In this document: positions 1 to 10,603 of the stretch, one piece after another | Layout of the letters: each line of letters opens with the position of its first letter | How positions within the stretch are numbered: position 1 is the stretch's first letter | Assembly (NCBI GenBank): GCA_963971575.1 | Contig: OZ020616.1 | Location: 13,733,575 to 13,797,574 of the forward strand | Reading direction: 5' to 3' | DNA: 64,000 nt | Source: Liopterus haemorrhoidalis | Lineage: Eukaryota > Arthropoda > Insecta > Coleoptera > Dytiscidae | Translations under genes and position numbers: made by a program | Notes under the pieces: generated by a model | The model's input: only the letters and a program-made list of their open reading frames with translations | What the model was told of the DNA's origin: nothing | Database searches by the model: none

Positions 1-24
1 CGGGTGGTTATACCATGCGCTAGA

Positions 25-972
25 ATAGGGGAAAGGCATGATTTTTTAATTTTTTTTATTATATTCCTTTTGTTGCATATAAACATAAAAAACAGTTTTT
101 AATTTTTTTTTTTTAATTTGAAGGCTTAAAAAAATCATAAATGTATGTAGCGCGCGAAAACGACGTGTGACGTCATACCCCTTCTAACTGACGCATGACA
201 CTACTAGCTTACCCAGTGTACATAGTCTGTTATGAACTTATTTGTTTGTATAACTTTTATAGGTTATGTAAAGTTAGAGTGATTTTAATTAAAATAAAGT
301 TTAATTCTATAAAAACAATTTATACATGTTTACCGAATTAAATTTTATATTAAAATATATAACCTATATTGCAGTATTTCAATTATGCCTCTAACGTTTT
401 GTAACTTCATGTAAACAATGTAGTAAAATTCTGACATCTAAATTACATAAATATTTACATTTTACAGAGTTGCAGCGTTTGTTTACATCAAGTTATAGAA
501 TATAAAATAAAAATTACTTACAGGTCTGCTTTGACACCACGTATTTCTTCAGCACTGTACCATTCATTATTTTTCATATATTCCATGAGCATAAATGCAT
601 CAATGTTGGGTAAATTATCACTCTGAGCCCTAACAAAATCTTTATCTGCCATTTTAATAATAAATGCGTGAAAAATTGTTTAAAAACAAATACAAAACTC
701 TCGAACAATACAATATACACACGTGTAAAGATTATGTTGTAGCTGTATCTGTGACGTGAAACCCCTATCGTTTGACGTCATACTCAGTCGTTTTTACTCG
801 GCAACCTTCGCGGCGTGGTCGGGTTATTTCAAATTTACAATATTTTAATTAAAAAATTTGGCTATAATATTAATTAAAATGTGATTTTTGTTTTGTTAGG
901 TGACATAACTAACATTAACATATCAAAATAATGTAGTTTTAAGGAAATACAAATTTTATGCGTATCCCCTAT
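25..972. mobile_element. TIR-bounded DNA element carrying a coding exon
   Basis: The ends form an imperfect inverted repeat: ATAGGGGAAAGGCATGA at 25-41 against ATAGGGGATACGCATAA read inward from 972, matching at 14 of 17 positions. I see no clear target-site duplication, so the exact ends are inferred. Two TGACGTCATAC sites lie at 168 and 773. The element carries the minus-strand exon at 522-652; no further exon was recognised inside it, so it may be a deletion derivative. Superfamily unknown. Confidence 0.5.
522..652 (-). CDS. First exon of a transposon-associated (SWIM/YqaJ-type?) protein
   Basis: Reading from ATG at 652, 43 codons run without a stop and end at a consensus GTAAGT splice donor (521-516). 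The peptide is acidic and carries the phrases NLPNIDAF and EEIRGVKAD. I recall this N-terminal pattern from insect proteins that continue into SWIM zinc-finger and YqaJ-like nuclease domains and are often multicopy. That assignment is from memory and not certain. Without splicing, the frame ends one codon after the donor, which favours a real exon over chance. It lies inside the TIR-bounded element 25-972, and a TGACGTCA site sits about 120 bp upstream of the ATG. No downstream exon was found. Confidence 0.45.
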
Positions 973-1017
973 AAAATTAATCTGAGCCAGCTGTATGTTG
1001 GCTCGTTAGTTTGAATT

Positions 1018-1093
1018 AAGCATCGCGTATTATTTTTTTTACTGTGTCGTGCTGTGTGTGTGTGTTGTTTTGTGTTATTATTAGAAATGAACA

Positions 1094-1131
<38 letters not shown>

Positions 1132-1680
1132 TTTCACTATTACAGTACCAGTAAACTTTTGAAAGAAGCATTCCCGTTACCAAATTTAGACATTTTAAAA
1201 ACTCAGAGGGAGAATGTTTCTGCCTCTGCTTCTTAAACACGGGCAAGAAATTTTAATAGAAATATTTACTTAAAGAACAACTGGATTTGCGGATTCGACG
1301 AAAAGTAAGTTTTTTGTTTTCCTTGCGTATTATTCGGGGGAGAATTAACATGGACCAAGAACGGTATTACGGATTTAGTGCACATATGGGAACAAAATTA
1401 AAATGCATGAGAAATCGGAGGTACATATAGGAAAACAATATTTTTAGTTTTTCTATGCTTGGAAAATTAAATATTTTAACTCAATTGAACTCAGCTTATA
1501 GAAACACAGTAGTAGAACGAAAAAGTTGGCAAAAGCAGGTATGTTTTAAACATAATCATAAATTTTATTCGATTTACAAGACAACCTTCTACCTGAGATT
1601 TTGGTAAGTTACTTCCATTTAATTTAAGTATCCATATTTATGTAGATAAGTACCCGCGATAGGTAAGTGCTTTATGCATT
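1018..1680 (+). pseudogene. ZMYM1-like hAT fragment, TTF-type zinc-finger exon (copy 1)
   Basis: This block is homologous to the start and end of the hAT at 55070-57361: both share GCATCGCGTATTAT near the start and a common tail. The coding part at about 1195-1308 gives a peptide with WICGFDEK. This resembles the first half of the TTF-type zinc finger found before ZMYM1-like hAT transposases. A TAA stop replaces a lysine codon that is intact in the other copy. After DEK the sequence runs straight into GTAAGT, a possible donor. An (AAT)n array interrupts the 5' part. The tail at about 1600-1670 is an empty site for the LINE insertion in the other copy. Confidence 0.5.
1092..1131. repeat. (AAT)n microsatellite
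   Basis: About 12-13 uninterrupted AAT units within the ZMYM1-like hAT fragment. It gives spurious poly-Asn and poly-Tyr reading frames. Confidence 0.95.
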
Positions 1681-1692
1681 TTTCATTTTTAC

Positions 1693-1989
1693 ATGACGGC
1701 CCCTAGCGCACTAAGGAAAAGGGCGCCGATCAGCTTGACTAAGGGGCGCCACATTGCGAAGGTGAGGACCTTTTTTTACCCTTTTTTTTGCTCATCTCTT
1801 GGATTTTGGGAGGTGAGGACCTTTTTTTTGCTCATCACTGGGATTTTAGGAGGTGAGGACCTTTTTTTTGCTCATCATTTAGAATTTGGGAGGTGAGAAC
1901 CTTGTTTTTGCTTATCACTTACATTTATTTGCCAAGGGCGCCAAAACACAGTTTTGCCCCTAGCGCAAGTTTTCCTTACTGCGGCTCTG
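1693..1989. mobile_element. hAT MITE with 39-bp-type minisatellite (copy 1, left end missing)
   Basis: The right end CTTACTGCGGCTCTG matches the inverted ends of the complete copies at 41775 and 51407, and the blocks around GGCGCC are shared. The interior is a tandem array of GGTGAGGACCTTTTTTTTGC-type units. The left terminus is absent, so this copy is truncated. Such short hAT elements are moved by a transposase supplied elsewhere. Confidence 0.7.
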
Positions 1990-2022
1990 GATTGCACCAT
2001 CTTGGCCAAGTTTGGAGTTTGT

Positions 2023-2562
2023 TTACCGCGTGCTATTCACTGTTTTGATTGTTTTTTGGTCTCCTAAGTATAGTGATGTATCCACGTTTCTTCGAAAGTT
2101 ACAAAACGTCGCAAAAAATCTTTTGAACTGCGCTTGAACATGTCTAGTCATTACTGATAAATGATCATTCGCATTTGCTTTTGATCGTTTAGCAAACGCA
2201 GCACCATCTTGCTCTGTCATGTCCAAACGATGGTGAAAAATGCAATGTGCGCGGTCATACGAAATGCCTACTGCATCTGCTATCTCTCGCAATTTTATTC
2301 GGCGATCGCTCATCACGATTCCGTGGACTTTTCTAACTGTTTCTTCTTTGGTAACTGTTTTCGGCCTACCAGAACGTTGTGCACTCTGTGTGCTTAAATG
2401 ACCGCGTTTAAATTCTTCAATCCAGTTTGCAACTGTTGCATAGGAAGAAGCAGACTTACCATGAACTTCGTCTAATTCTGTTTTAATATCTTTAGCATTT
2501 AAACCTTTTAAAAAGAAATGTTTTATCACTGCTCGGCACTTGATTTTATTCCTGACTGTCAC
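2023..2562 (-). pseudogene. mariner transposase, N-terminal half
   Basis: From ATG at 2562 the frame gives the mariner helix-turn-helix region: an IKHFFLKG helix, then VANWIEEFKRG, SGRPK and DRRIKLREIADAVGIS. It runs to about residue 115 (RLDMT). After that the continuation is in a different frame, where TFEETWIHHYT is readable near 2060-2100. That is the first catalytic block of DD34D transposases, with the usual Asp read as Glu and stops following. The frameshift, stop and missing C-terminal half make it a dead copy. The 3' side abuts the hAT MITE ending at 1989. Confidence 0.85.
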
Positions 2563-3000
2563 GGCTATACTGTATGTACGATCAATCTGGAAATTTGATT
2601 GCAGTTATTTGAAAGATTAGGCTTTCAAAACATATGAACGACAACTTCGTCTTTTAATTCATTCTAGAAACTTTTAGATCACCCCTCGTACTGATCGTAC
2701 CACGGCTTTCAGTTTTTGAGCTAAGAGGTTCTTATTTTCGTAGGCCCCTCACAGAGCCGTAGCAATGTTTACGGTGCCCTTAGCAAATGTAAGTAACTCT
2801 TAGTTTGTAAGAGAATATTTATAACCTATAACATCCATAAAATGACAGTTCAGTTGTCTGTTTTATCTACTGTTAGGTGTGACTACCGTTCCGTACCTAA
2901 AACGCGTTTTCAAGTAACCACTGGGTAACCACAACTTACCACGACTTTACCGTAACGCGACCGCGGTAGTTAGGTGTGAGTTACGGAACATTGTATAAAT
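2563..3000. other. Gene-free stretch
   Basis: No coding or RNA gene recognised. GTTAGGTGTGACTACCG and GGTAGTTAGGTGTGAG are loosely repeated around 2873 and 2968, and CAGAGCCGTAGC at 2752 resembles a hAT end without a visible partner. Confidence 0.5.
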
Positions 3001-3044
3001 ACCTACAAAACCCTGAAATGTGTAAAAAATCTCACTTCACATCA
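3001..3044 (+). repeat. Solo terminal hairpin end of the GTCT element family
   Basis: ACCTACAAAACCCTGAAATG followed by TTCACATCAA and a T-run matches the right ends of the elements at 7744-8758 and 59613-60739. The inner hairpin is degenerate here (CTCAC instead of TTCACAC). No GTCT body is seen upstream. Confidence 0.6.
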
Positions 3045-3227
3045 ATTTTTATTTTTCAAATGGCTCGTTATATTCCCGGATAATTTTATTTAAACGATTA
3101 TGTCTTAGGCAAGAACGATATCTGATTTGTATTTTATTATTTTTCCCAGATATTTCATGTTAGTTATGCATAGACGATAATAAAACTATAACTTCTTTGA
3201 ATGTATAAGATTATTGGTGGTTATGTA

Positions 3228-3940
3228 ATAGGAGTTGTACGGGTTTTTCTTGGATTTCCACCGAAATAAATATAATATAATTACGTAAATTCTTTATTAA
3301 AGCGACTAGTTTCGCTCATTCGAGCATTATCAAGCTATAAAAAAAATTTGAAAATAGAAAAAATATAATTTCGAAAATATAAATAGATCAAATGATGATA
3401 AAAATAAAAATAAAAATATAAAAATTATAAAAAAACATAAAAACGTACCTGATAGTTGAAAATGATAAATACAAATAAATAATAAATAAATAAAAGTTAA
3501 CATAATGGTCAAAATACGCGGTAAAAACCTTGTCAGAAAATAAAATGGAGTATGCTAACGGTTGCTTAGGCAAGTTAGGGCAAGTTAGTTTAACTTGCCT
3601 AAGCAACCGTTAGCATACTCCATTTTATTTTCTGACAAGGTTTTTACCGCGTATTTTGACCATTATGTTAACTTTTATTTATTTATTATTTATTTGTATT
3701 TATCATTTTCAACTATCAGGTACGTTTTTATGTTTTTTTATAATTTTTATATTTTTATTTTTATTTTTATCATCATTTGATCTATTTATATTTTCGAAAT
3801 TATATTTTTTCTATTTTCAAATTTTTTTTATAGCTTGATAATGCTCGAATGAGCGAAACTAGTCGCTTTAATAAAGAATTTACATAATTATATTATATTT
3901 ATTTCGGTGGAAATCCAAGAAAAACCCGTACAACTCCTAT
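3228..3940. repeat. 713-bp near-perfect palindrome
   Basis: Arms 3228-3577 and 3591-3940 are reverse complements over 350 bp with one mismatch noticed (a C/T difference in the AATTACGTAAATT region), around a 13-bp spacer 3578-3590. The arms are very AT-rich and give mirror-image spurious reading frames. A 14-bp direct repeat CTATAACTTCTTTG lies just outside, at 3186-3199 and 3937-3950, with 28 bp between the left copy and the left arm. It could be a foldback element or a template-switch duplication. If assembled correctly it could extrude a cruciform. Confidence 0.9.
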
Positions 3941-4203
3941 AACTTCTTTGGTTTGGTAATACAAGATACTAGCGCCAATAAGCAAAAGAAATAAGAAAAC
4001 GGCTTATTAATAAGGAAGTTTGTTGTCTTAAACTTTTATTTAAAATTGTTATAATAAATTAAGGACATAAAATTATGTTACATTAAATTGAAGAATAAAA
4101 AAAGTTATTATAAAAATTATACTCTCGGGTCCGATCGGACCCTGTTTTGGAGTGGCAAAGTTTTAACAACTGGTGTACTGGTTGTTTATATAAATGACCA
4201 TCC

Positions 4204-4556
4204 CTATCCCAGTTCTGTAAACCTCTGTATGCTTTTTCTCCTGGCATCTTCATACATTTGTTTCCAAAGATATTTGCAAATACTTTCATGAGATTTGACA
4301 TCTGCAAACTTCAACAATTCTGGACAGCCAGCATTTTTATTTCTACATGGGAAAGTATATGTACTTAATGTTGCTTCAACAATGTCGTTTCTCATAGGAT
4401 TGTCGTATAAATTCGGTGGACATCGGCCACAAACATTTCCTAATCCTGGATAAAATATTATTGGTGGACAAGACAATAATTCCTTGCAGTTGATACATCT
4501 GAAGTTCTCCACAAAAGTTTCTGGTGAATTCGTAATTGCCTTGGATTTTTTATTAC
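4204..4556 (-). CDS. SIAH-like zinc-finger protein exon (probable last exon)
   Basis: From a TTTTTTAG acceptor at 4557 the frame is open to TAG at 4204. It starts near NKKSKAITNSPETFVENFRC. CINC and CGRC form a shortened RING-like Cys pattern, followed by FPCRNKNAGC and the SHESICKY phrase typical of the first zinc knuckle after the RING in SIAH/seven-in-absentia proteins. Those proteins are E3 ubiquitin ligases that bind substrates through a C-terminal domain, which is absent here. The RING also lacks its usual His and second Cys pair, so this may be a partial paralogue or a pseudogene. An AATAAA on the minus strand lies near 4035. It is the best host-gene candidate in the window. Confidence 0.55.
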
Positions 4557-5079
4557 CTAAAAAATAATAAACTAAGATAAACAGGGGGTTTATTGTGTAA
4601 GCTTTTCGACAATCATTTTTACAGTATCCTTTTAAAAGTTCTGGGTTAATGTTCCGTATATTCCACCAGCATCAACTGTTTAGAGAGAAAGCGTAAACTA
4701 GTTAGAATGATATTTGGTTTTGGCGAAGCGCCACCTGTTTCTTTCAAAACATAACATTCACAATACAGTCTTATCTTTTCCAATTTTTTTTATTTAAAAT
4801 GGATTACATTTGTTAGAAACGCGTGTTTCTCTAGGTGCGTTCGGCATAAACTAATAATCTACACATTCTGCATAATTTACATAAGAAACATTCAGCATAA
4901 AGTTTCTGTGTGTTCTGTGCTGCACGAAAATCGTTCGTCAAATATCGTGCAGTGCAGTTTGTGTTGCACAGTTGCAGTTTGTGTTGCAGACTGTGTTGCA
5001 CAGTCGTTAGAAGTTGTCGTGCGGCAACTGTGCAATAGTGTTTTTCGCTGTAAAAAAGATATTATTTCTACAAAACAAT

Positions 5080-5190
5080 ATGAGTGAAAACAATCAAGAT
5101 ATCATTGTTTATGCCTGCAGCATTTGCAAAATAAATAGTACAGACATGAACCTCATGATGAAACATGCAAATACGCTCAAAAAGACTTAA
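5080..5190 (+). CDS. Small ORF with CxxC, unrecognised
   Basis: A 36-codon ORF (MSENNQDIIV start) contains ACSICK followed by MKHAN, giving a Cys-x2-Cys and a single His. It lies inside the TIR element 4834-5603, opposite in strand to the nuclease remnant. It could be a relic of an accessory DNA-binding ORF or chance. Function unknown. Confidence 0.25.
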   Translation: MSENNQDIIVYACSICKINSTDMNLMMKHANTLKKT

Positions 5191-5420
5191 AATTTTCTGG
5201 ATACAAGCGGAAATGTACTTTAAATTGATTTGTAGTCATGTTTGGAACAATAATCTCTGCATATTCAAACACTTTTTCCAAAATATTTTCTGGTTTGGAA
5301 AATTCTTCTCAACTGTCTTCCTCATCAAATAAAATTTCTTTTATATTACTTAAAAGCATCCCCAAACCTTCATGCCTCATTTTTATATTATCGTACAAAA
5401 CAAGTAGCAGGAGACAGACT
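5176..5420 (-). pseudogene. Harbinger nuclease N-terminal fragment
   Basis: In one minus-strand frame the peptide includes LGMLLSNIKEILFDEED, then a stop, then VFEYAEIIVPNMTTNQFKVHF and RLYPENFKSF. The last part resembles the segment before the nuclease core in HARBI1-like transposases, where it reads roughly VPxxxxxxFxxHFRxxxxxFE. There is an in-frame stop and no catalytic DDE region, so it is non-functional. Confidence 0.45.
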
Positions 5421-5667
5421 TCATGTAATCAAACACAAATAATTTATTTGTTTACAAAGAAAAAAGGTTAGAATAACAAGAATAACTACACAATCTGAAC
5501 AAAGCGTTCGTCTTTGACTTTCTTGTACATTCTGCACAGTGGTTACGTGACAGAAAACTTGCATGACACAGAGTTAATATTGCACAGTTATGCCGAACGC
5601 ACCTAAGATTATCATAATATGTCAAAATTAAAAAATGGCGCCACTTCTTGCAGAGGTGAGGGACTAT

Positions 5668-6206
5668 GGGTGCGTTTTGTTGTGCCAATTCTGGTTTCGG
5701 TTTAATCAGAATACGCGTTTTGTTGCGACTGTATTCTCATTCTATTCATTCTACTCAAGCGATGACTCGAGGCCGGACGACTGGAATGAATAAGTGTGGT
5801 GGGGATGAAAAGTAATATTTGAATGCAGTTGTCTTCATTTGGTTTTTAAATGTATTAGAATTAAATTTTGGTATTACTGCTTCAAAATAATTTTTACTTT
5901 TACGTATTTTCTCATTTTATGTCCTAAAATTAATATATACCTATATATATGATTTTAATATAATATTATTAAATCTAAACTTAAAATGTATGTACAATTC
6001 AATTACTCGTTTTAAAACATTACGTTCTAGAATATTTGCTTCAAATATAAAGTATTCTTATTCTGCATTTATTATTTAGATTGTTCTACTACCATATGAC
6101 TTAACCTCCATGCAAATGTCATTCGATGTTTACTTCACGATCAAAATTGTCGTTTTCTTGCGCGTCAATTCTAGTACTTCTAACCAGCCACCAACAAAAC
6201 GCACCC
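5668..6206. mobile_element. Harbinger-type MITE, TAT target duplication
   Basis: GGGTGCGTTTTGTTG at 5668 is complemented by CAACAAAACGCACCC ending at 6206, and TAT flanks both sides. The element is 539 bp and has no coding capacity. The 3-bp duplication and G-rich ends fit PIF/Harbinger. Confidence 0.8.
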
Positions 6207-6235
6207 TATGAGTAGAATCATGTGTAGAATCATTA

Positions 6236-6268
6236 TTAGTGAATTATTATTATTATTATTATTATTTA
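6236..6268. repeat. (TTA)n microsatellite
   Basis: Short run of ATT/TTA triplets just right of the MITE 5668-6206. Confidence 0.85.
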
Positions 6269-7128
6269 TATATTAAATAAATAAATGGTTTAAATTTTTG
6301 TCTACACCGTTCATAATATTGCAATTATCACTAAATCAAGTGCATTTACGTTTCAAAACCGGACTTGTCCAGTTTATTGTTCCAAATACAGACAAGTGAG
6401 TTAGAATATCTTTGATTATTGTTTGACTAATTAAAATTCCATAAAATTTCTTGATCAGTTATAATTTAGTAATTATTCTTAATAGATTGGCACAGAAAAA
6501 AATGATTTTTTACGTGTGGAAATCTTTTGGCAGTTTTTTGCGTTTTTCTCAAAACATGTTATGTGACACGTCCGGTTTTGATTCTACTCGCCTCATATAC
6601 AGGATAATGTGCAAATGACTGTCGTCAAATTACAGAATAGGGTTAGTTCGTTCAACGCTGTTTCTCTGTAACACGAGTTGGCAGTTACAGCTGCCGCCGT
6701 ATAAATGTGCCAGTTTCTTATGTTTAGCAAAGCCATTTAACTTAGTGACTTATTTTTGTAAAATTGTTAACAACATAAAAAACTTACCCATTAATGTCTA
6801 ATTTTCTTACTCTTATTTTAATAATTATTATAATAATTTAATTCATTGCAATATTTAGTAGTAAATATTGTCATTTAGTACATTTGAAAATCTTTTTTAT
6901 CTTTAAGGTTCTTTAATATTTTAGAGATAAAAGATAAGATTATCAGCTTCTGATAAAGACAATTTTGATATTTATAAATGAAAACGTTATCGTTTTGATA
7001 TATAAACTCGCAGCGATTCCCGTACTTTGTTCGGAATTAAGGGGAATCTATAATAGGTGATTGCCCGTATATAGGAGTAAAAACATAAACAATTTAAAAG
7101 ATAAATTTTTAACCTATATTGATGATCC
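6269..7128. other. Gene-free stretch
   Basis: AT-rich, no recognised coding sequence, RNA gene or paired inverted ends. Confidence 0.5.
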
Positions 7129-7790
7129 TAAGTCCAGGAAGGCCCCGTGTATCAGTTACTCCTGTAAATATTGTCATGGTTAAAAAACTGCTCGATGAAA
7201 ATAAGCGAATTACATACAGGCAGATAGAGGAGTTTTTGCACATAAATGCACCAGCTATCCGTTCAATTCTTCACGACCATCTGGAATTTTTGTGTTGAAA
7301 GTGTCGAAAATGTAAAAAAAATTGAAATAGGACACTTGAAATACGTGAACTCCTTTATAACAGGGGAGCAAACATGGCTTTATTATTATGACGTGCCATC
7401 AAAGTCAAAAAACTAGATATGGCTCTTTGATGACGAAGAAACTCCAACCGCGGCAAAATAATCAAGATCTGTGAAAAAGAAAATGATTGTTGTATTCTTC
7501 GGTAAATGAGAGATTATTATAAGAATTGTTCTAGAAGAGCAAAAAATAGTTATGGCCAAGTGGTACGTTGCGTTTAGTTTGTCTCAGTTGATTCAGTCTC
7601 TTCAAAACTTACCTCCATATTCACACCTTGACACTGTGCATCCATGCATCGAGCTCAACTAACTAACGAATTTTTGAATAATTCTGGACTACAAGTGTTA
7701 GAACACCCTCCGTATATTCCAGATCTTGCTTCTTGTCATTTTTAGGGTTTTGTAGGTATGACCAAAAAACCCTTATACCGTCATTTTGTC

Positions 7791-7956
<166 letters not shown>

Positions 7957-8395
7957 TCGGTAAAAATTGTAGCCAAACGGCTAAACCTAGAGAGTTGAAA
8001 TTTGGCATGCTTATACAACTCTTTGACCCGCACATAGGAAAAATACTAAAACATCTAAAAATCATACCCCCCTAAAAATATAAACAAATATGTGCTCATC
8101 GAAACAAAAATATTTTTTTTAAATTTTGAGTAGGGTATCAAATGAAAGCCCTTAGTACGTGGATTAACGATCAAATTTTTATTTTTGCAAAATAAATTAT
8201 TTTGAAGCGATTTTTGCCAAAATTGTGCAAAAAAAATTTTGTCCCACACCTAAGTAATGTATATTGGTGTGAACCGAAATAGTACAACAGGAATTTTTGA
8301 TCAGATTATGTTTTCGGAAAATAACGCATTTTTTGTGGTTTTTGGTTCACAAAGTACAAAAGTTATACCAATGTAAGACCCTCACATGTAAGGCG

Positions 8396-8480
8396 TGCGA
8401 TAGCGTAATGGGTTAGAGCACTGGTGTCGGAAGCTAAAATGCGCTGGAAAACGAAGGGTTTCGAGTTCGAGTACGGAGTG
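8396..8480 (+). ncRNA. tRNA-like segment in GTCT element A
   Basis: TAGCGTAATGGGTTAGAG at 8401 resembles a Pol III A box and GAGTTCGAGTA at 8463 a B box, spaced about as in tRNA genes. A full cloverleaf with paired acceptor stem is not evident, so this is tRNA-derived, not a tRNA gene. Confidence 0.55.
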
Positions 8481-8945
8481 AATTTTATTTTCTGTTATTT
8501 TTTTGCATTTTTATTATGTTGAAATTATTTTGTCAAAATTCTAGTTATATTTTGACAAATGTTGTATTTAATTTTTAAGAGCGTAAATTTAATAACCAGT
8601 CTTATTATATGATTAACAGACGATAAATTATTTTAAAAATATCGTTCATTTTGCCGTGATTACTACAAAGTAAAATTTGTCCTACACACTCAGCATACCG
8701 CCTTCACTTATATACCTGCGAAACCCTGAAATGTGTGAATATTCACACTTCACATCAATTTTTTACTCTTTCATCAAGAATAAGCCTTAAAGGCCGCTAT
8801 TTTAAGAGCGACGATGAGCTTCTAGCAGCCAGGGACCTAACTTTTGCAGAAGTACCAACTGAAAAGTAGGAAGATATTTTTAACACATGATTTATACGTA
8901 AGAGGAAGTTTATTGAACGTGATGGTGAAGTATTTTAAAATTTTC

Positions 8946-9262
8946 CTAACGCCCTACGTATGCACGGTACTTTGGGAACTGCGCGAAAGAGTTTTGGTTC
9001 TTGTTGATTAGCGCAGGTTCGAGGAGAGACAATTTCGGCAAGAACAGTGTCTCGACGATTCAACCAAGTCGACCTGTGATCCAAAAGTTCAGCTACAGAG
9101 GTCCAGTTCTTGAAATCATTCGTGTACGCAACTTTCTATGTTTCGTATGCGGTTCTCCTATTGGTAATCTCGAACGGTCGAACACGTATTTTTCATGCGC
9201 ATTTACATCGAGTGACTGGTAGGTAGTAGAAACTTTGTTTCGTGTGCGTATTAGTTCATTAA
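8946..9262. other. Gap with a possible Tc1 transposase scrap
   Basis: At 9025-9085 one frame reads GETISARTVSRRFNQVDL, resembling the second HTH of Tc1 transposases, then a stop. Nothing else was recognised. Confidence 0.35.
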
Positions 9263-10154
9263 GGTACTATTACCGTCTAGAATGCTAAAAAATGGCATAT
9301 ATTCAACATTTTTTTTTTTTCACTTTCTTTACTATATATGGTTATCAAATTTTTTTTTAAAATATAAAACAATTCTTAAAGATTACGAAAAAAATTTTTA
9401 TTTTTATTTTCTATTAATTTTACATTTTGTAGAGGGCGCTCAAATTTTCTTCTTAAAAAAACAATACTGCATGGCGGACAGTTAATCTCTGGAACGGTAA
9501 GTATGAAACATAAAATTCAAAATGCGTTATAAAAAGGAAGTGTTCTTACGTGATAGTTTACCAGAAAAATTGAAAAATCATTAAAAATAAAAAATGGCGG
9601 ACATTTTAAAATTTTTTTCAAAAATCGACTTTTTTTCCGACCTTTTTTGAGACTCAAAAATTTTATTTATTTTTTTTGTGGTCAAATTGTGGTAAACTAT
9701 CATACAGGTTATAAAAACAAACAAAATTCTTCAAAGTTTATTAAAATCGGCCCAGTAGATCCGGAGATTAACTGTCCGCCAGTTAAAAAAATATATATTC
9801 GAGAAAAACGCGTTTAAAGTTTTTTTTACATTTTTTTGTAAATATTGTTTTTAAAATTGATTTTTATGACTTACAATTAATTAATCGGCAATGCCTGGAC
9901 CGTACAGAAGTAGACCTTTGTCCTCAAGTGCCTGATGTTGCTCCAGTAGGTCTTGCTTCTTCTCCAGCGACCTCTTTTCGTTGCCGCGTTGGTGCATTTT
10001 TCTGCTAAGGAAACTCGCTTGATATCTTTTTTGATCGCGTATTCGTAAGAATTTTGATTTAATATTTTAGAAAGTTATTATTGAAGGTATAAAGAATCAA
10101 AATACGTAAAAAAAAAAAAATGAGTTTTTGAAAATTCTAGACGGTAATAGTACC
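9263..10154. mobile_element. piggyBac-like non-autonomous element, TTAA duplication
   Basis: GGTACTATTACCGTCTAG starts at 9263 and its complement ends at 10154. The match extends over about 21 bp plus flanking TTAA at 9259-9262 and 10155-10158. TTAA duplications are the hallmark of piggyBac insertion. The interior (892 bp) has an inverted motif GGCGGACAGTTAATCTC (9474) against GAGATTAACTGTCCGCC (9764), and a small minus-strand ORF near its right end. Confidence 0.85.
9881..9997 (-). CDS. Small charged ORF inside the TTAA element
   Basis: From ATG at 9997, 38 codons code a Lys/Glu/Gln-rich helix (ending QALEDKGLLLYGPGIAD) before TAA at 9881. The frame stays open upstream for about 23 more codons, so it could be the end of a longer exon. 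Its base composition is clearly less AT-rich than the rest of the element, which suggests past coding selection. I do not recognise the protein. It may be the tail of an element-encoded protein left in a deletion derivative. Confidence 0.4.
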   Translation of the reverse strand: MHQRGNEKRSLEKKQDLLEQHQALEDKGLLLYGPGIAD

Positions 10155-10603
10155 TTAAAGAAAGGTTAATTTTTGTAACAAAAATGACTTTTATGCAAAA
10201 AAATAAACGGAATATTAACAAAGTTAATAAAACGTATATCTAATTATTCATATAAACAAATAATTTGTTATAGAATAATGGCAGATTTAACACATTTAAT
10301 TAATTTAGATTTACTTAAGGCAACCGAGTTAACCAAGAATCATATTTTTATCGAGAGAAGAATATTTGAAAAAAATAGATGTATTTATTCGACAGATAGA
10401 TATTCATAAAATTATTTAAGCTTCCCTAGCAAGTGGTGTTACAAGAAATAGCGTTTGTACAACTATTGAAGATTTAATTTAGTTTATACAAAAAAAAAAT
10501 AATAATAAATAAATAAATAAAAATTAAAAAAATAAAACCCCTATACAAAAATTGGCATACGGCCCTCGTTGGCCCAAGGGTCCAAATCCTATTAAAATTT
10601 TCA
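10155..10603. other. Gene-free stretch
   Basis: AT-rich, with an imperfect A-rich/AATA run near 10490-10530. No coding sequence recognised. Confidence 0.5.

Larger units (their letters stand above)
4834..5603. mobile_element. Harbinger-like DNA element with 16-bp perfect TIR
   Basis: GGTGCGTTCGGCATAA begins at 4834 and its exact complement ends at 5603; both are flanked by TA. The interior holds a degraded minus-strand nuclease fragment (5176-5420) and TTGTGTTGCA-type subterminal repeats at about 4970-5010. The coding content suggests PIF/Harbinger, although the flanks look like TA rather than the usual three bases. Confidence 0.75.

Noticed and set aside
3330..3838. Pairs of hydrophobic 60-72 codon ORFs on both strands
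   Set aside because: Identical twins produced by the palindrome arms, very AT-rich, no motif beyond composition.
8396..8480. Functional tRNA gene
   Set aside because: No complete acceptor stem or clear anticodon arm; the same slot in other copies holds different tRNA-like sequence.
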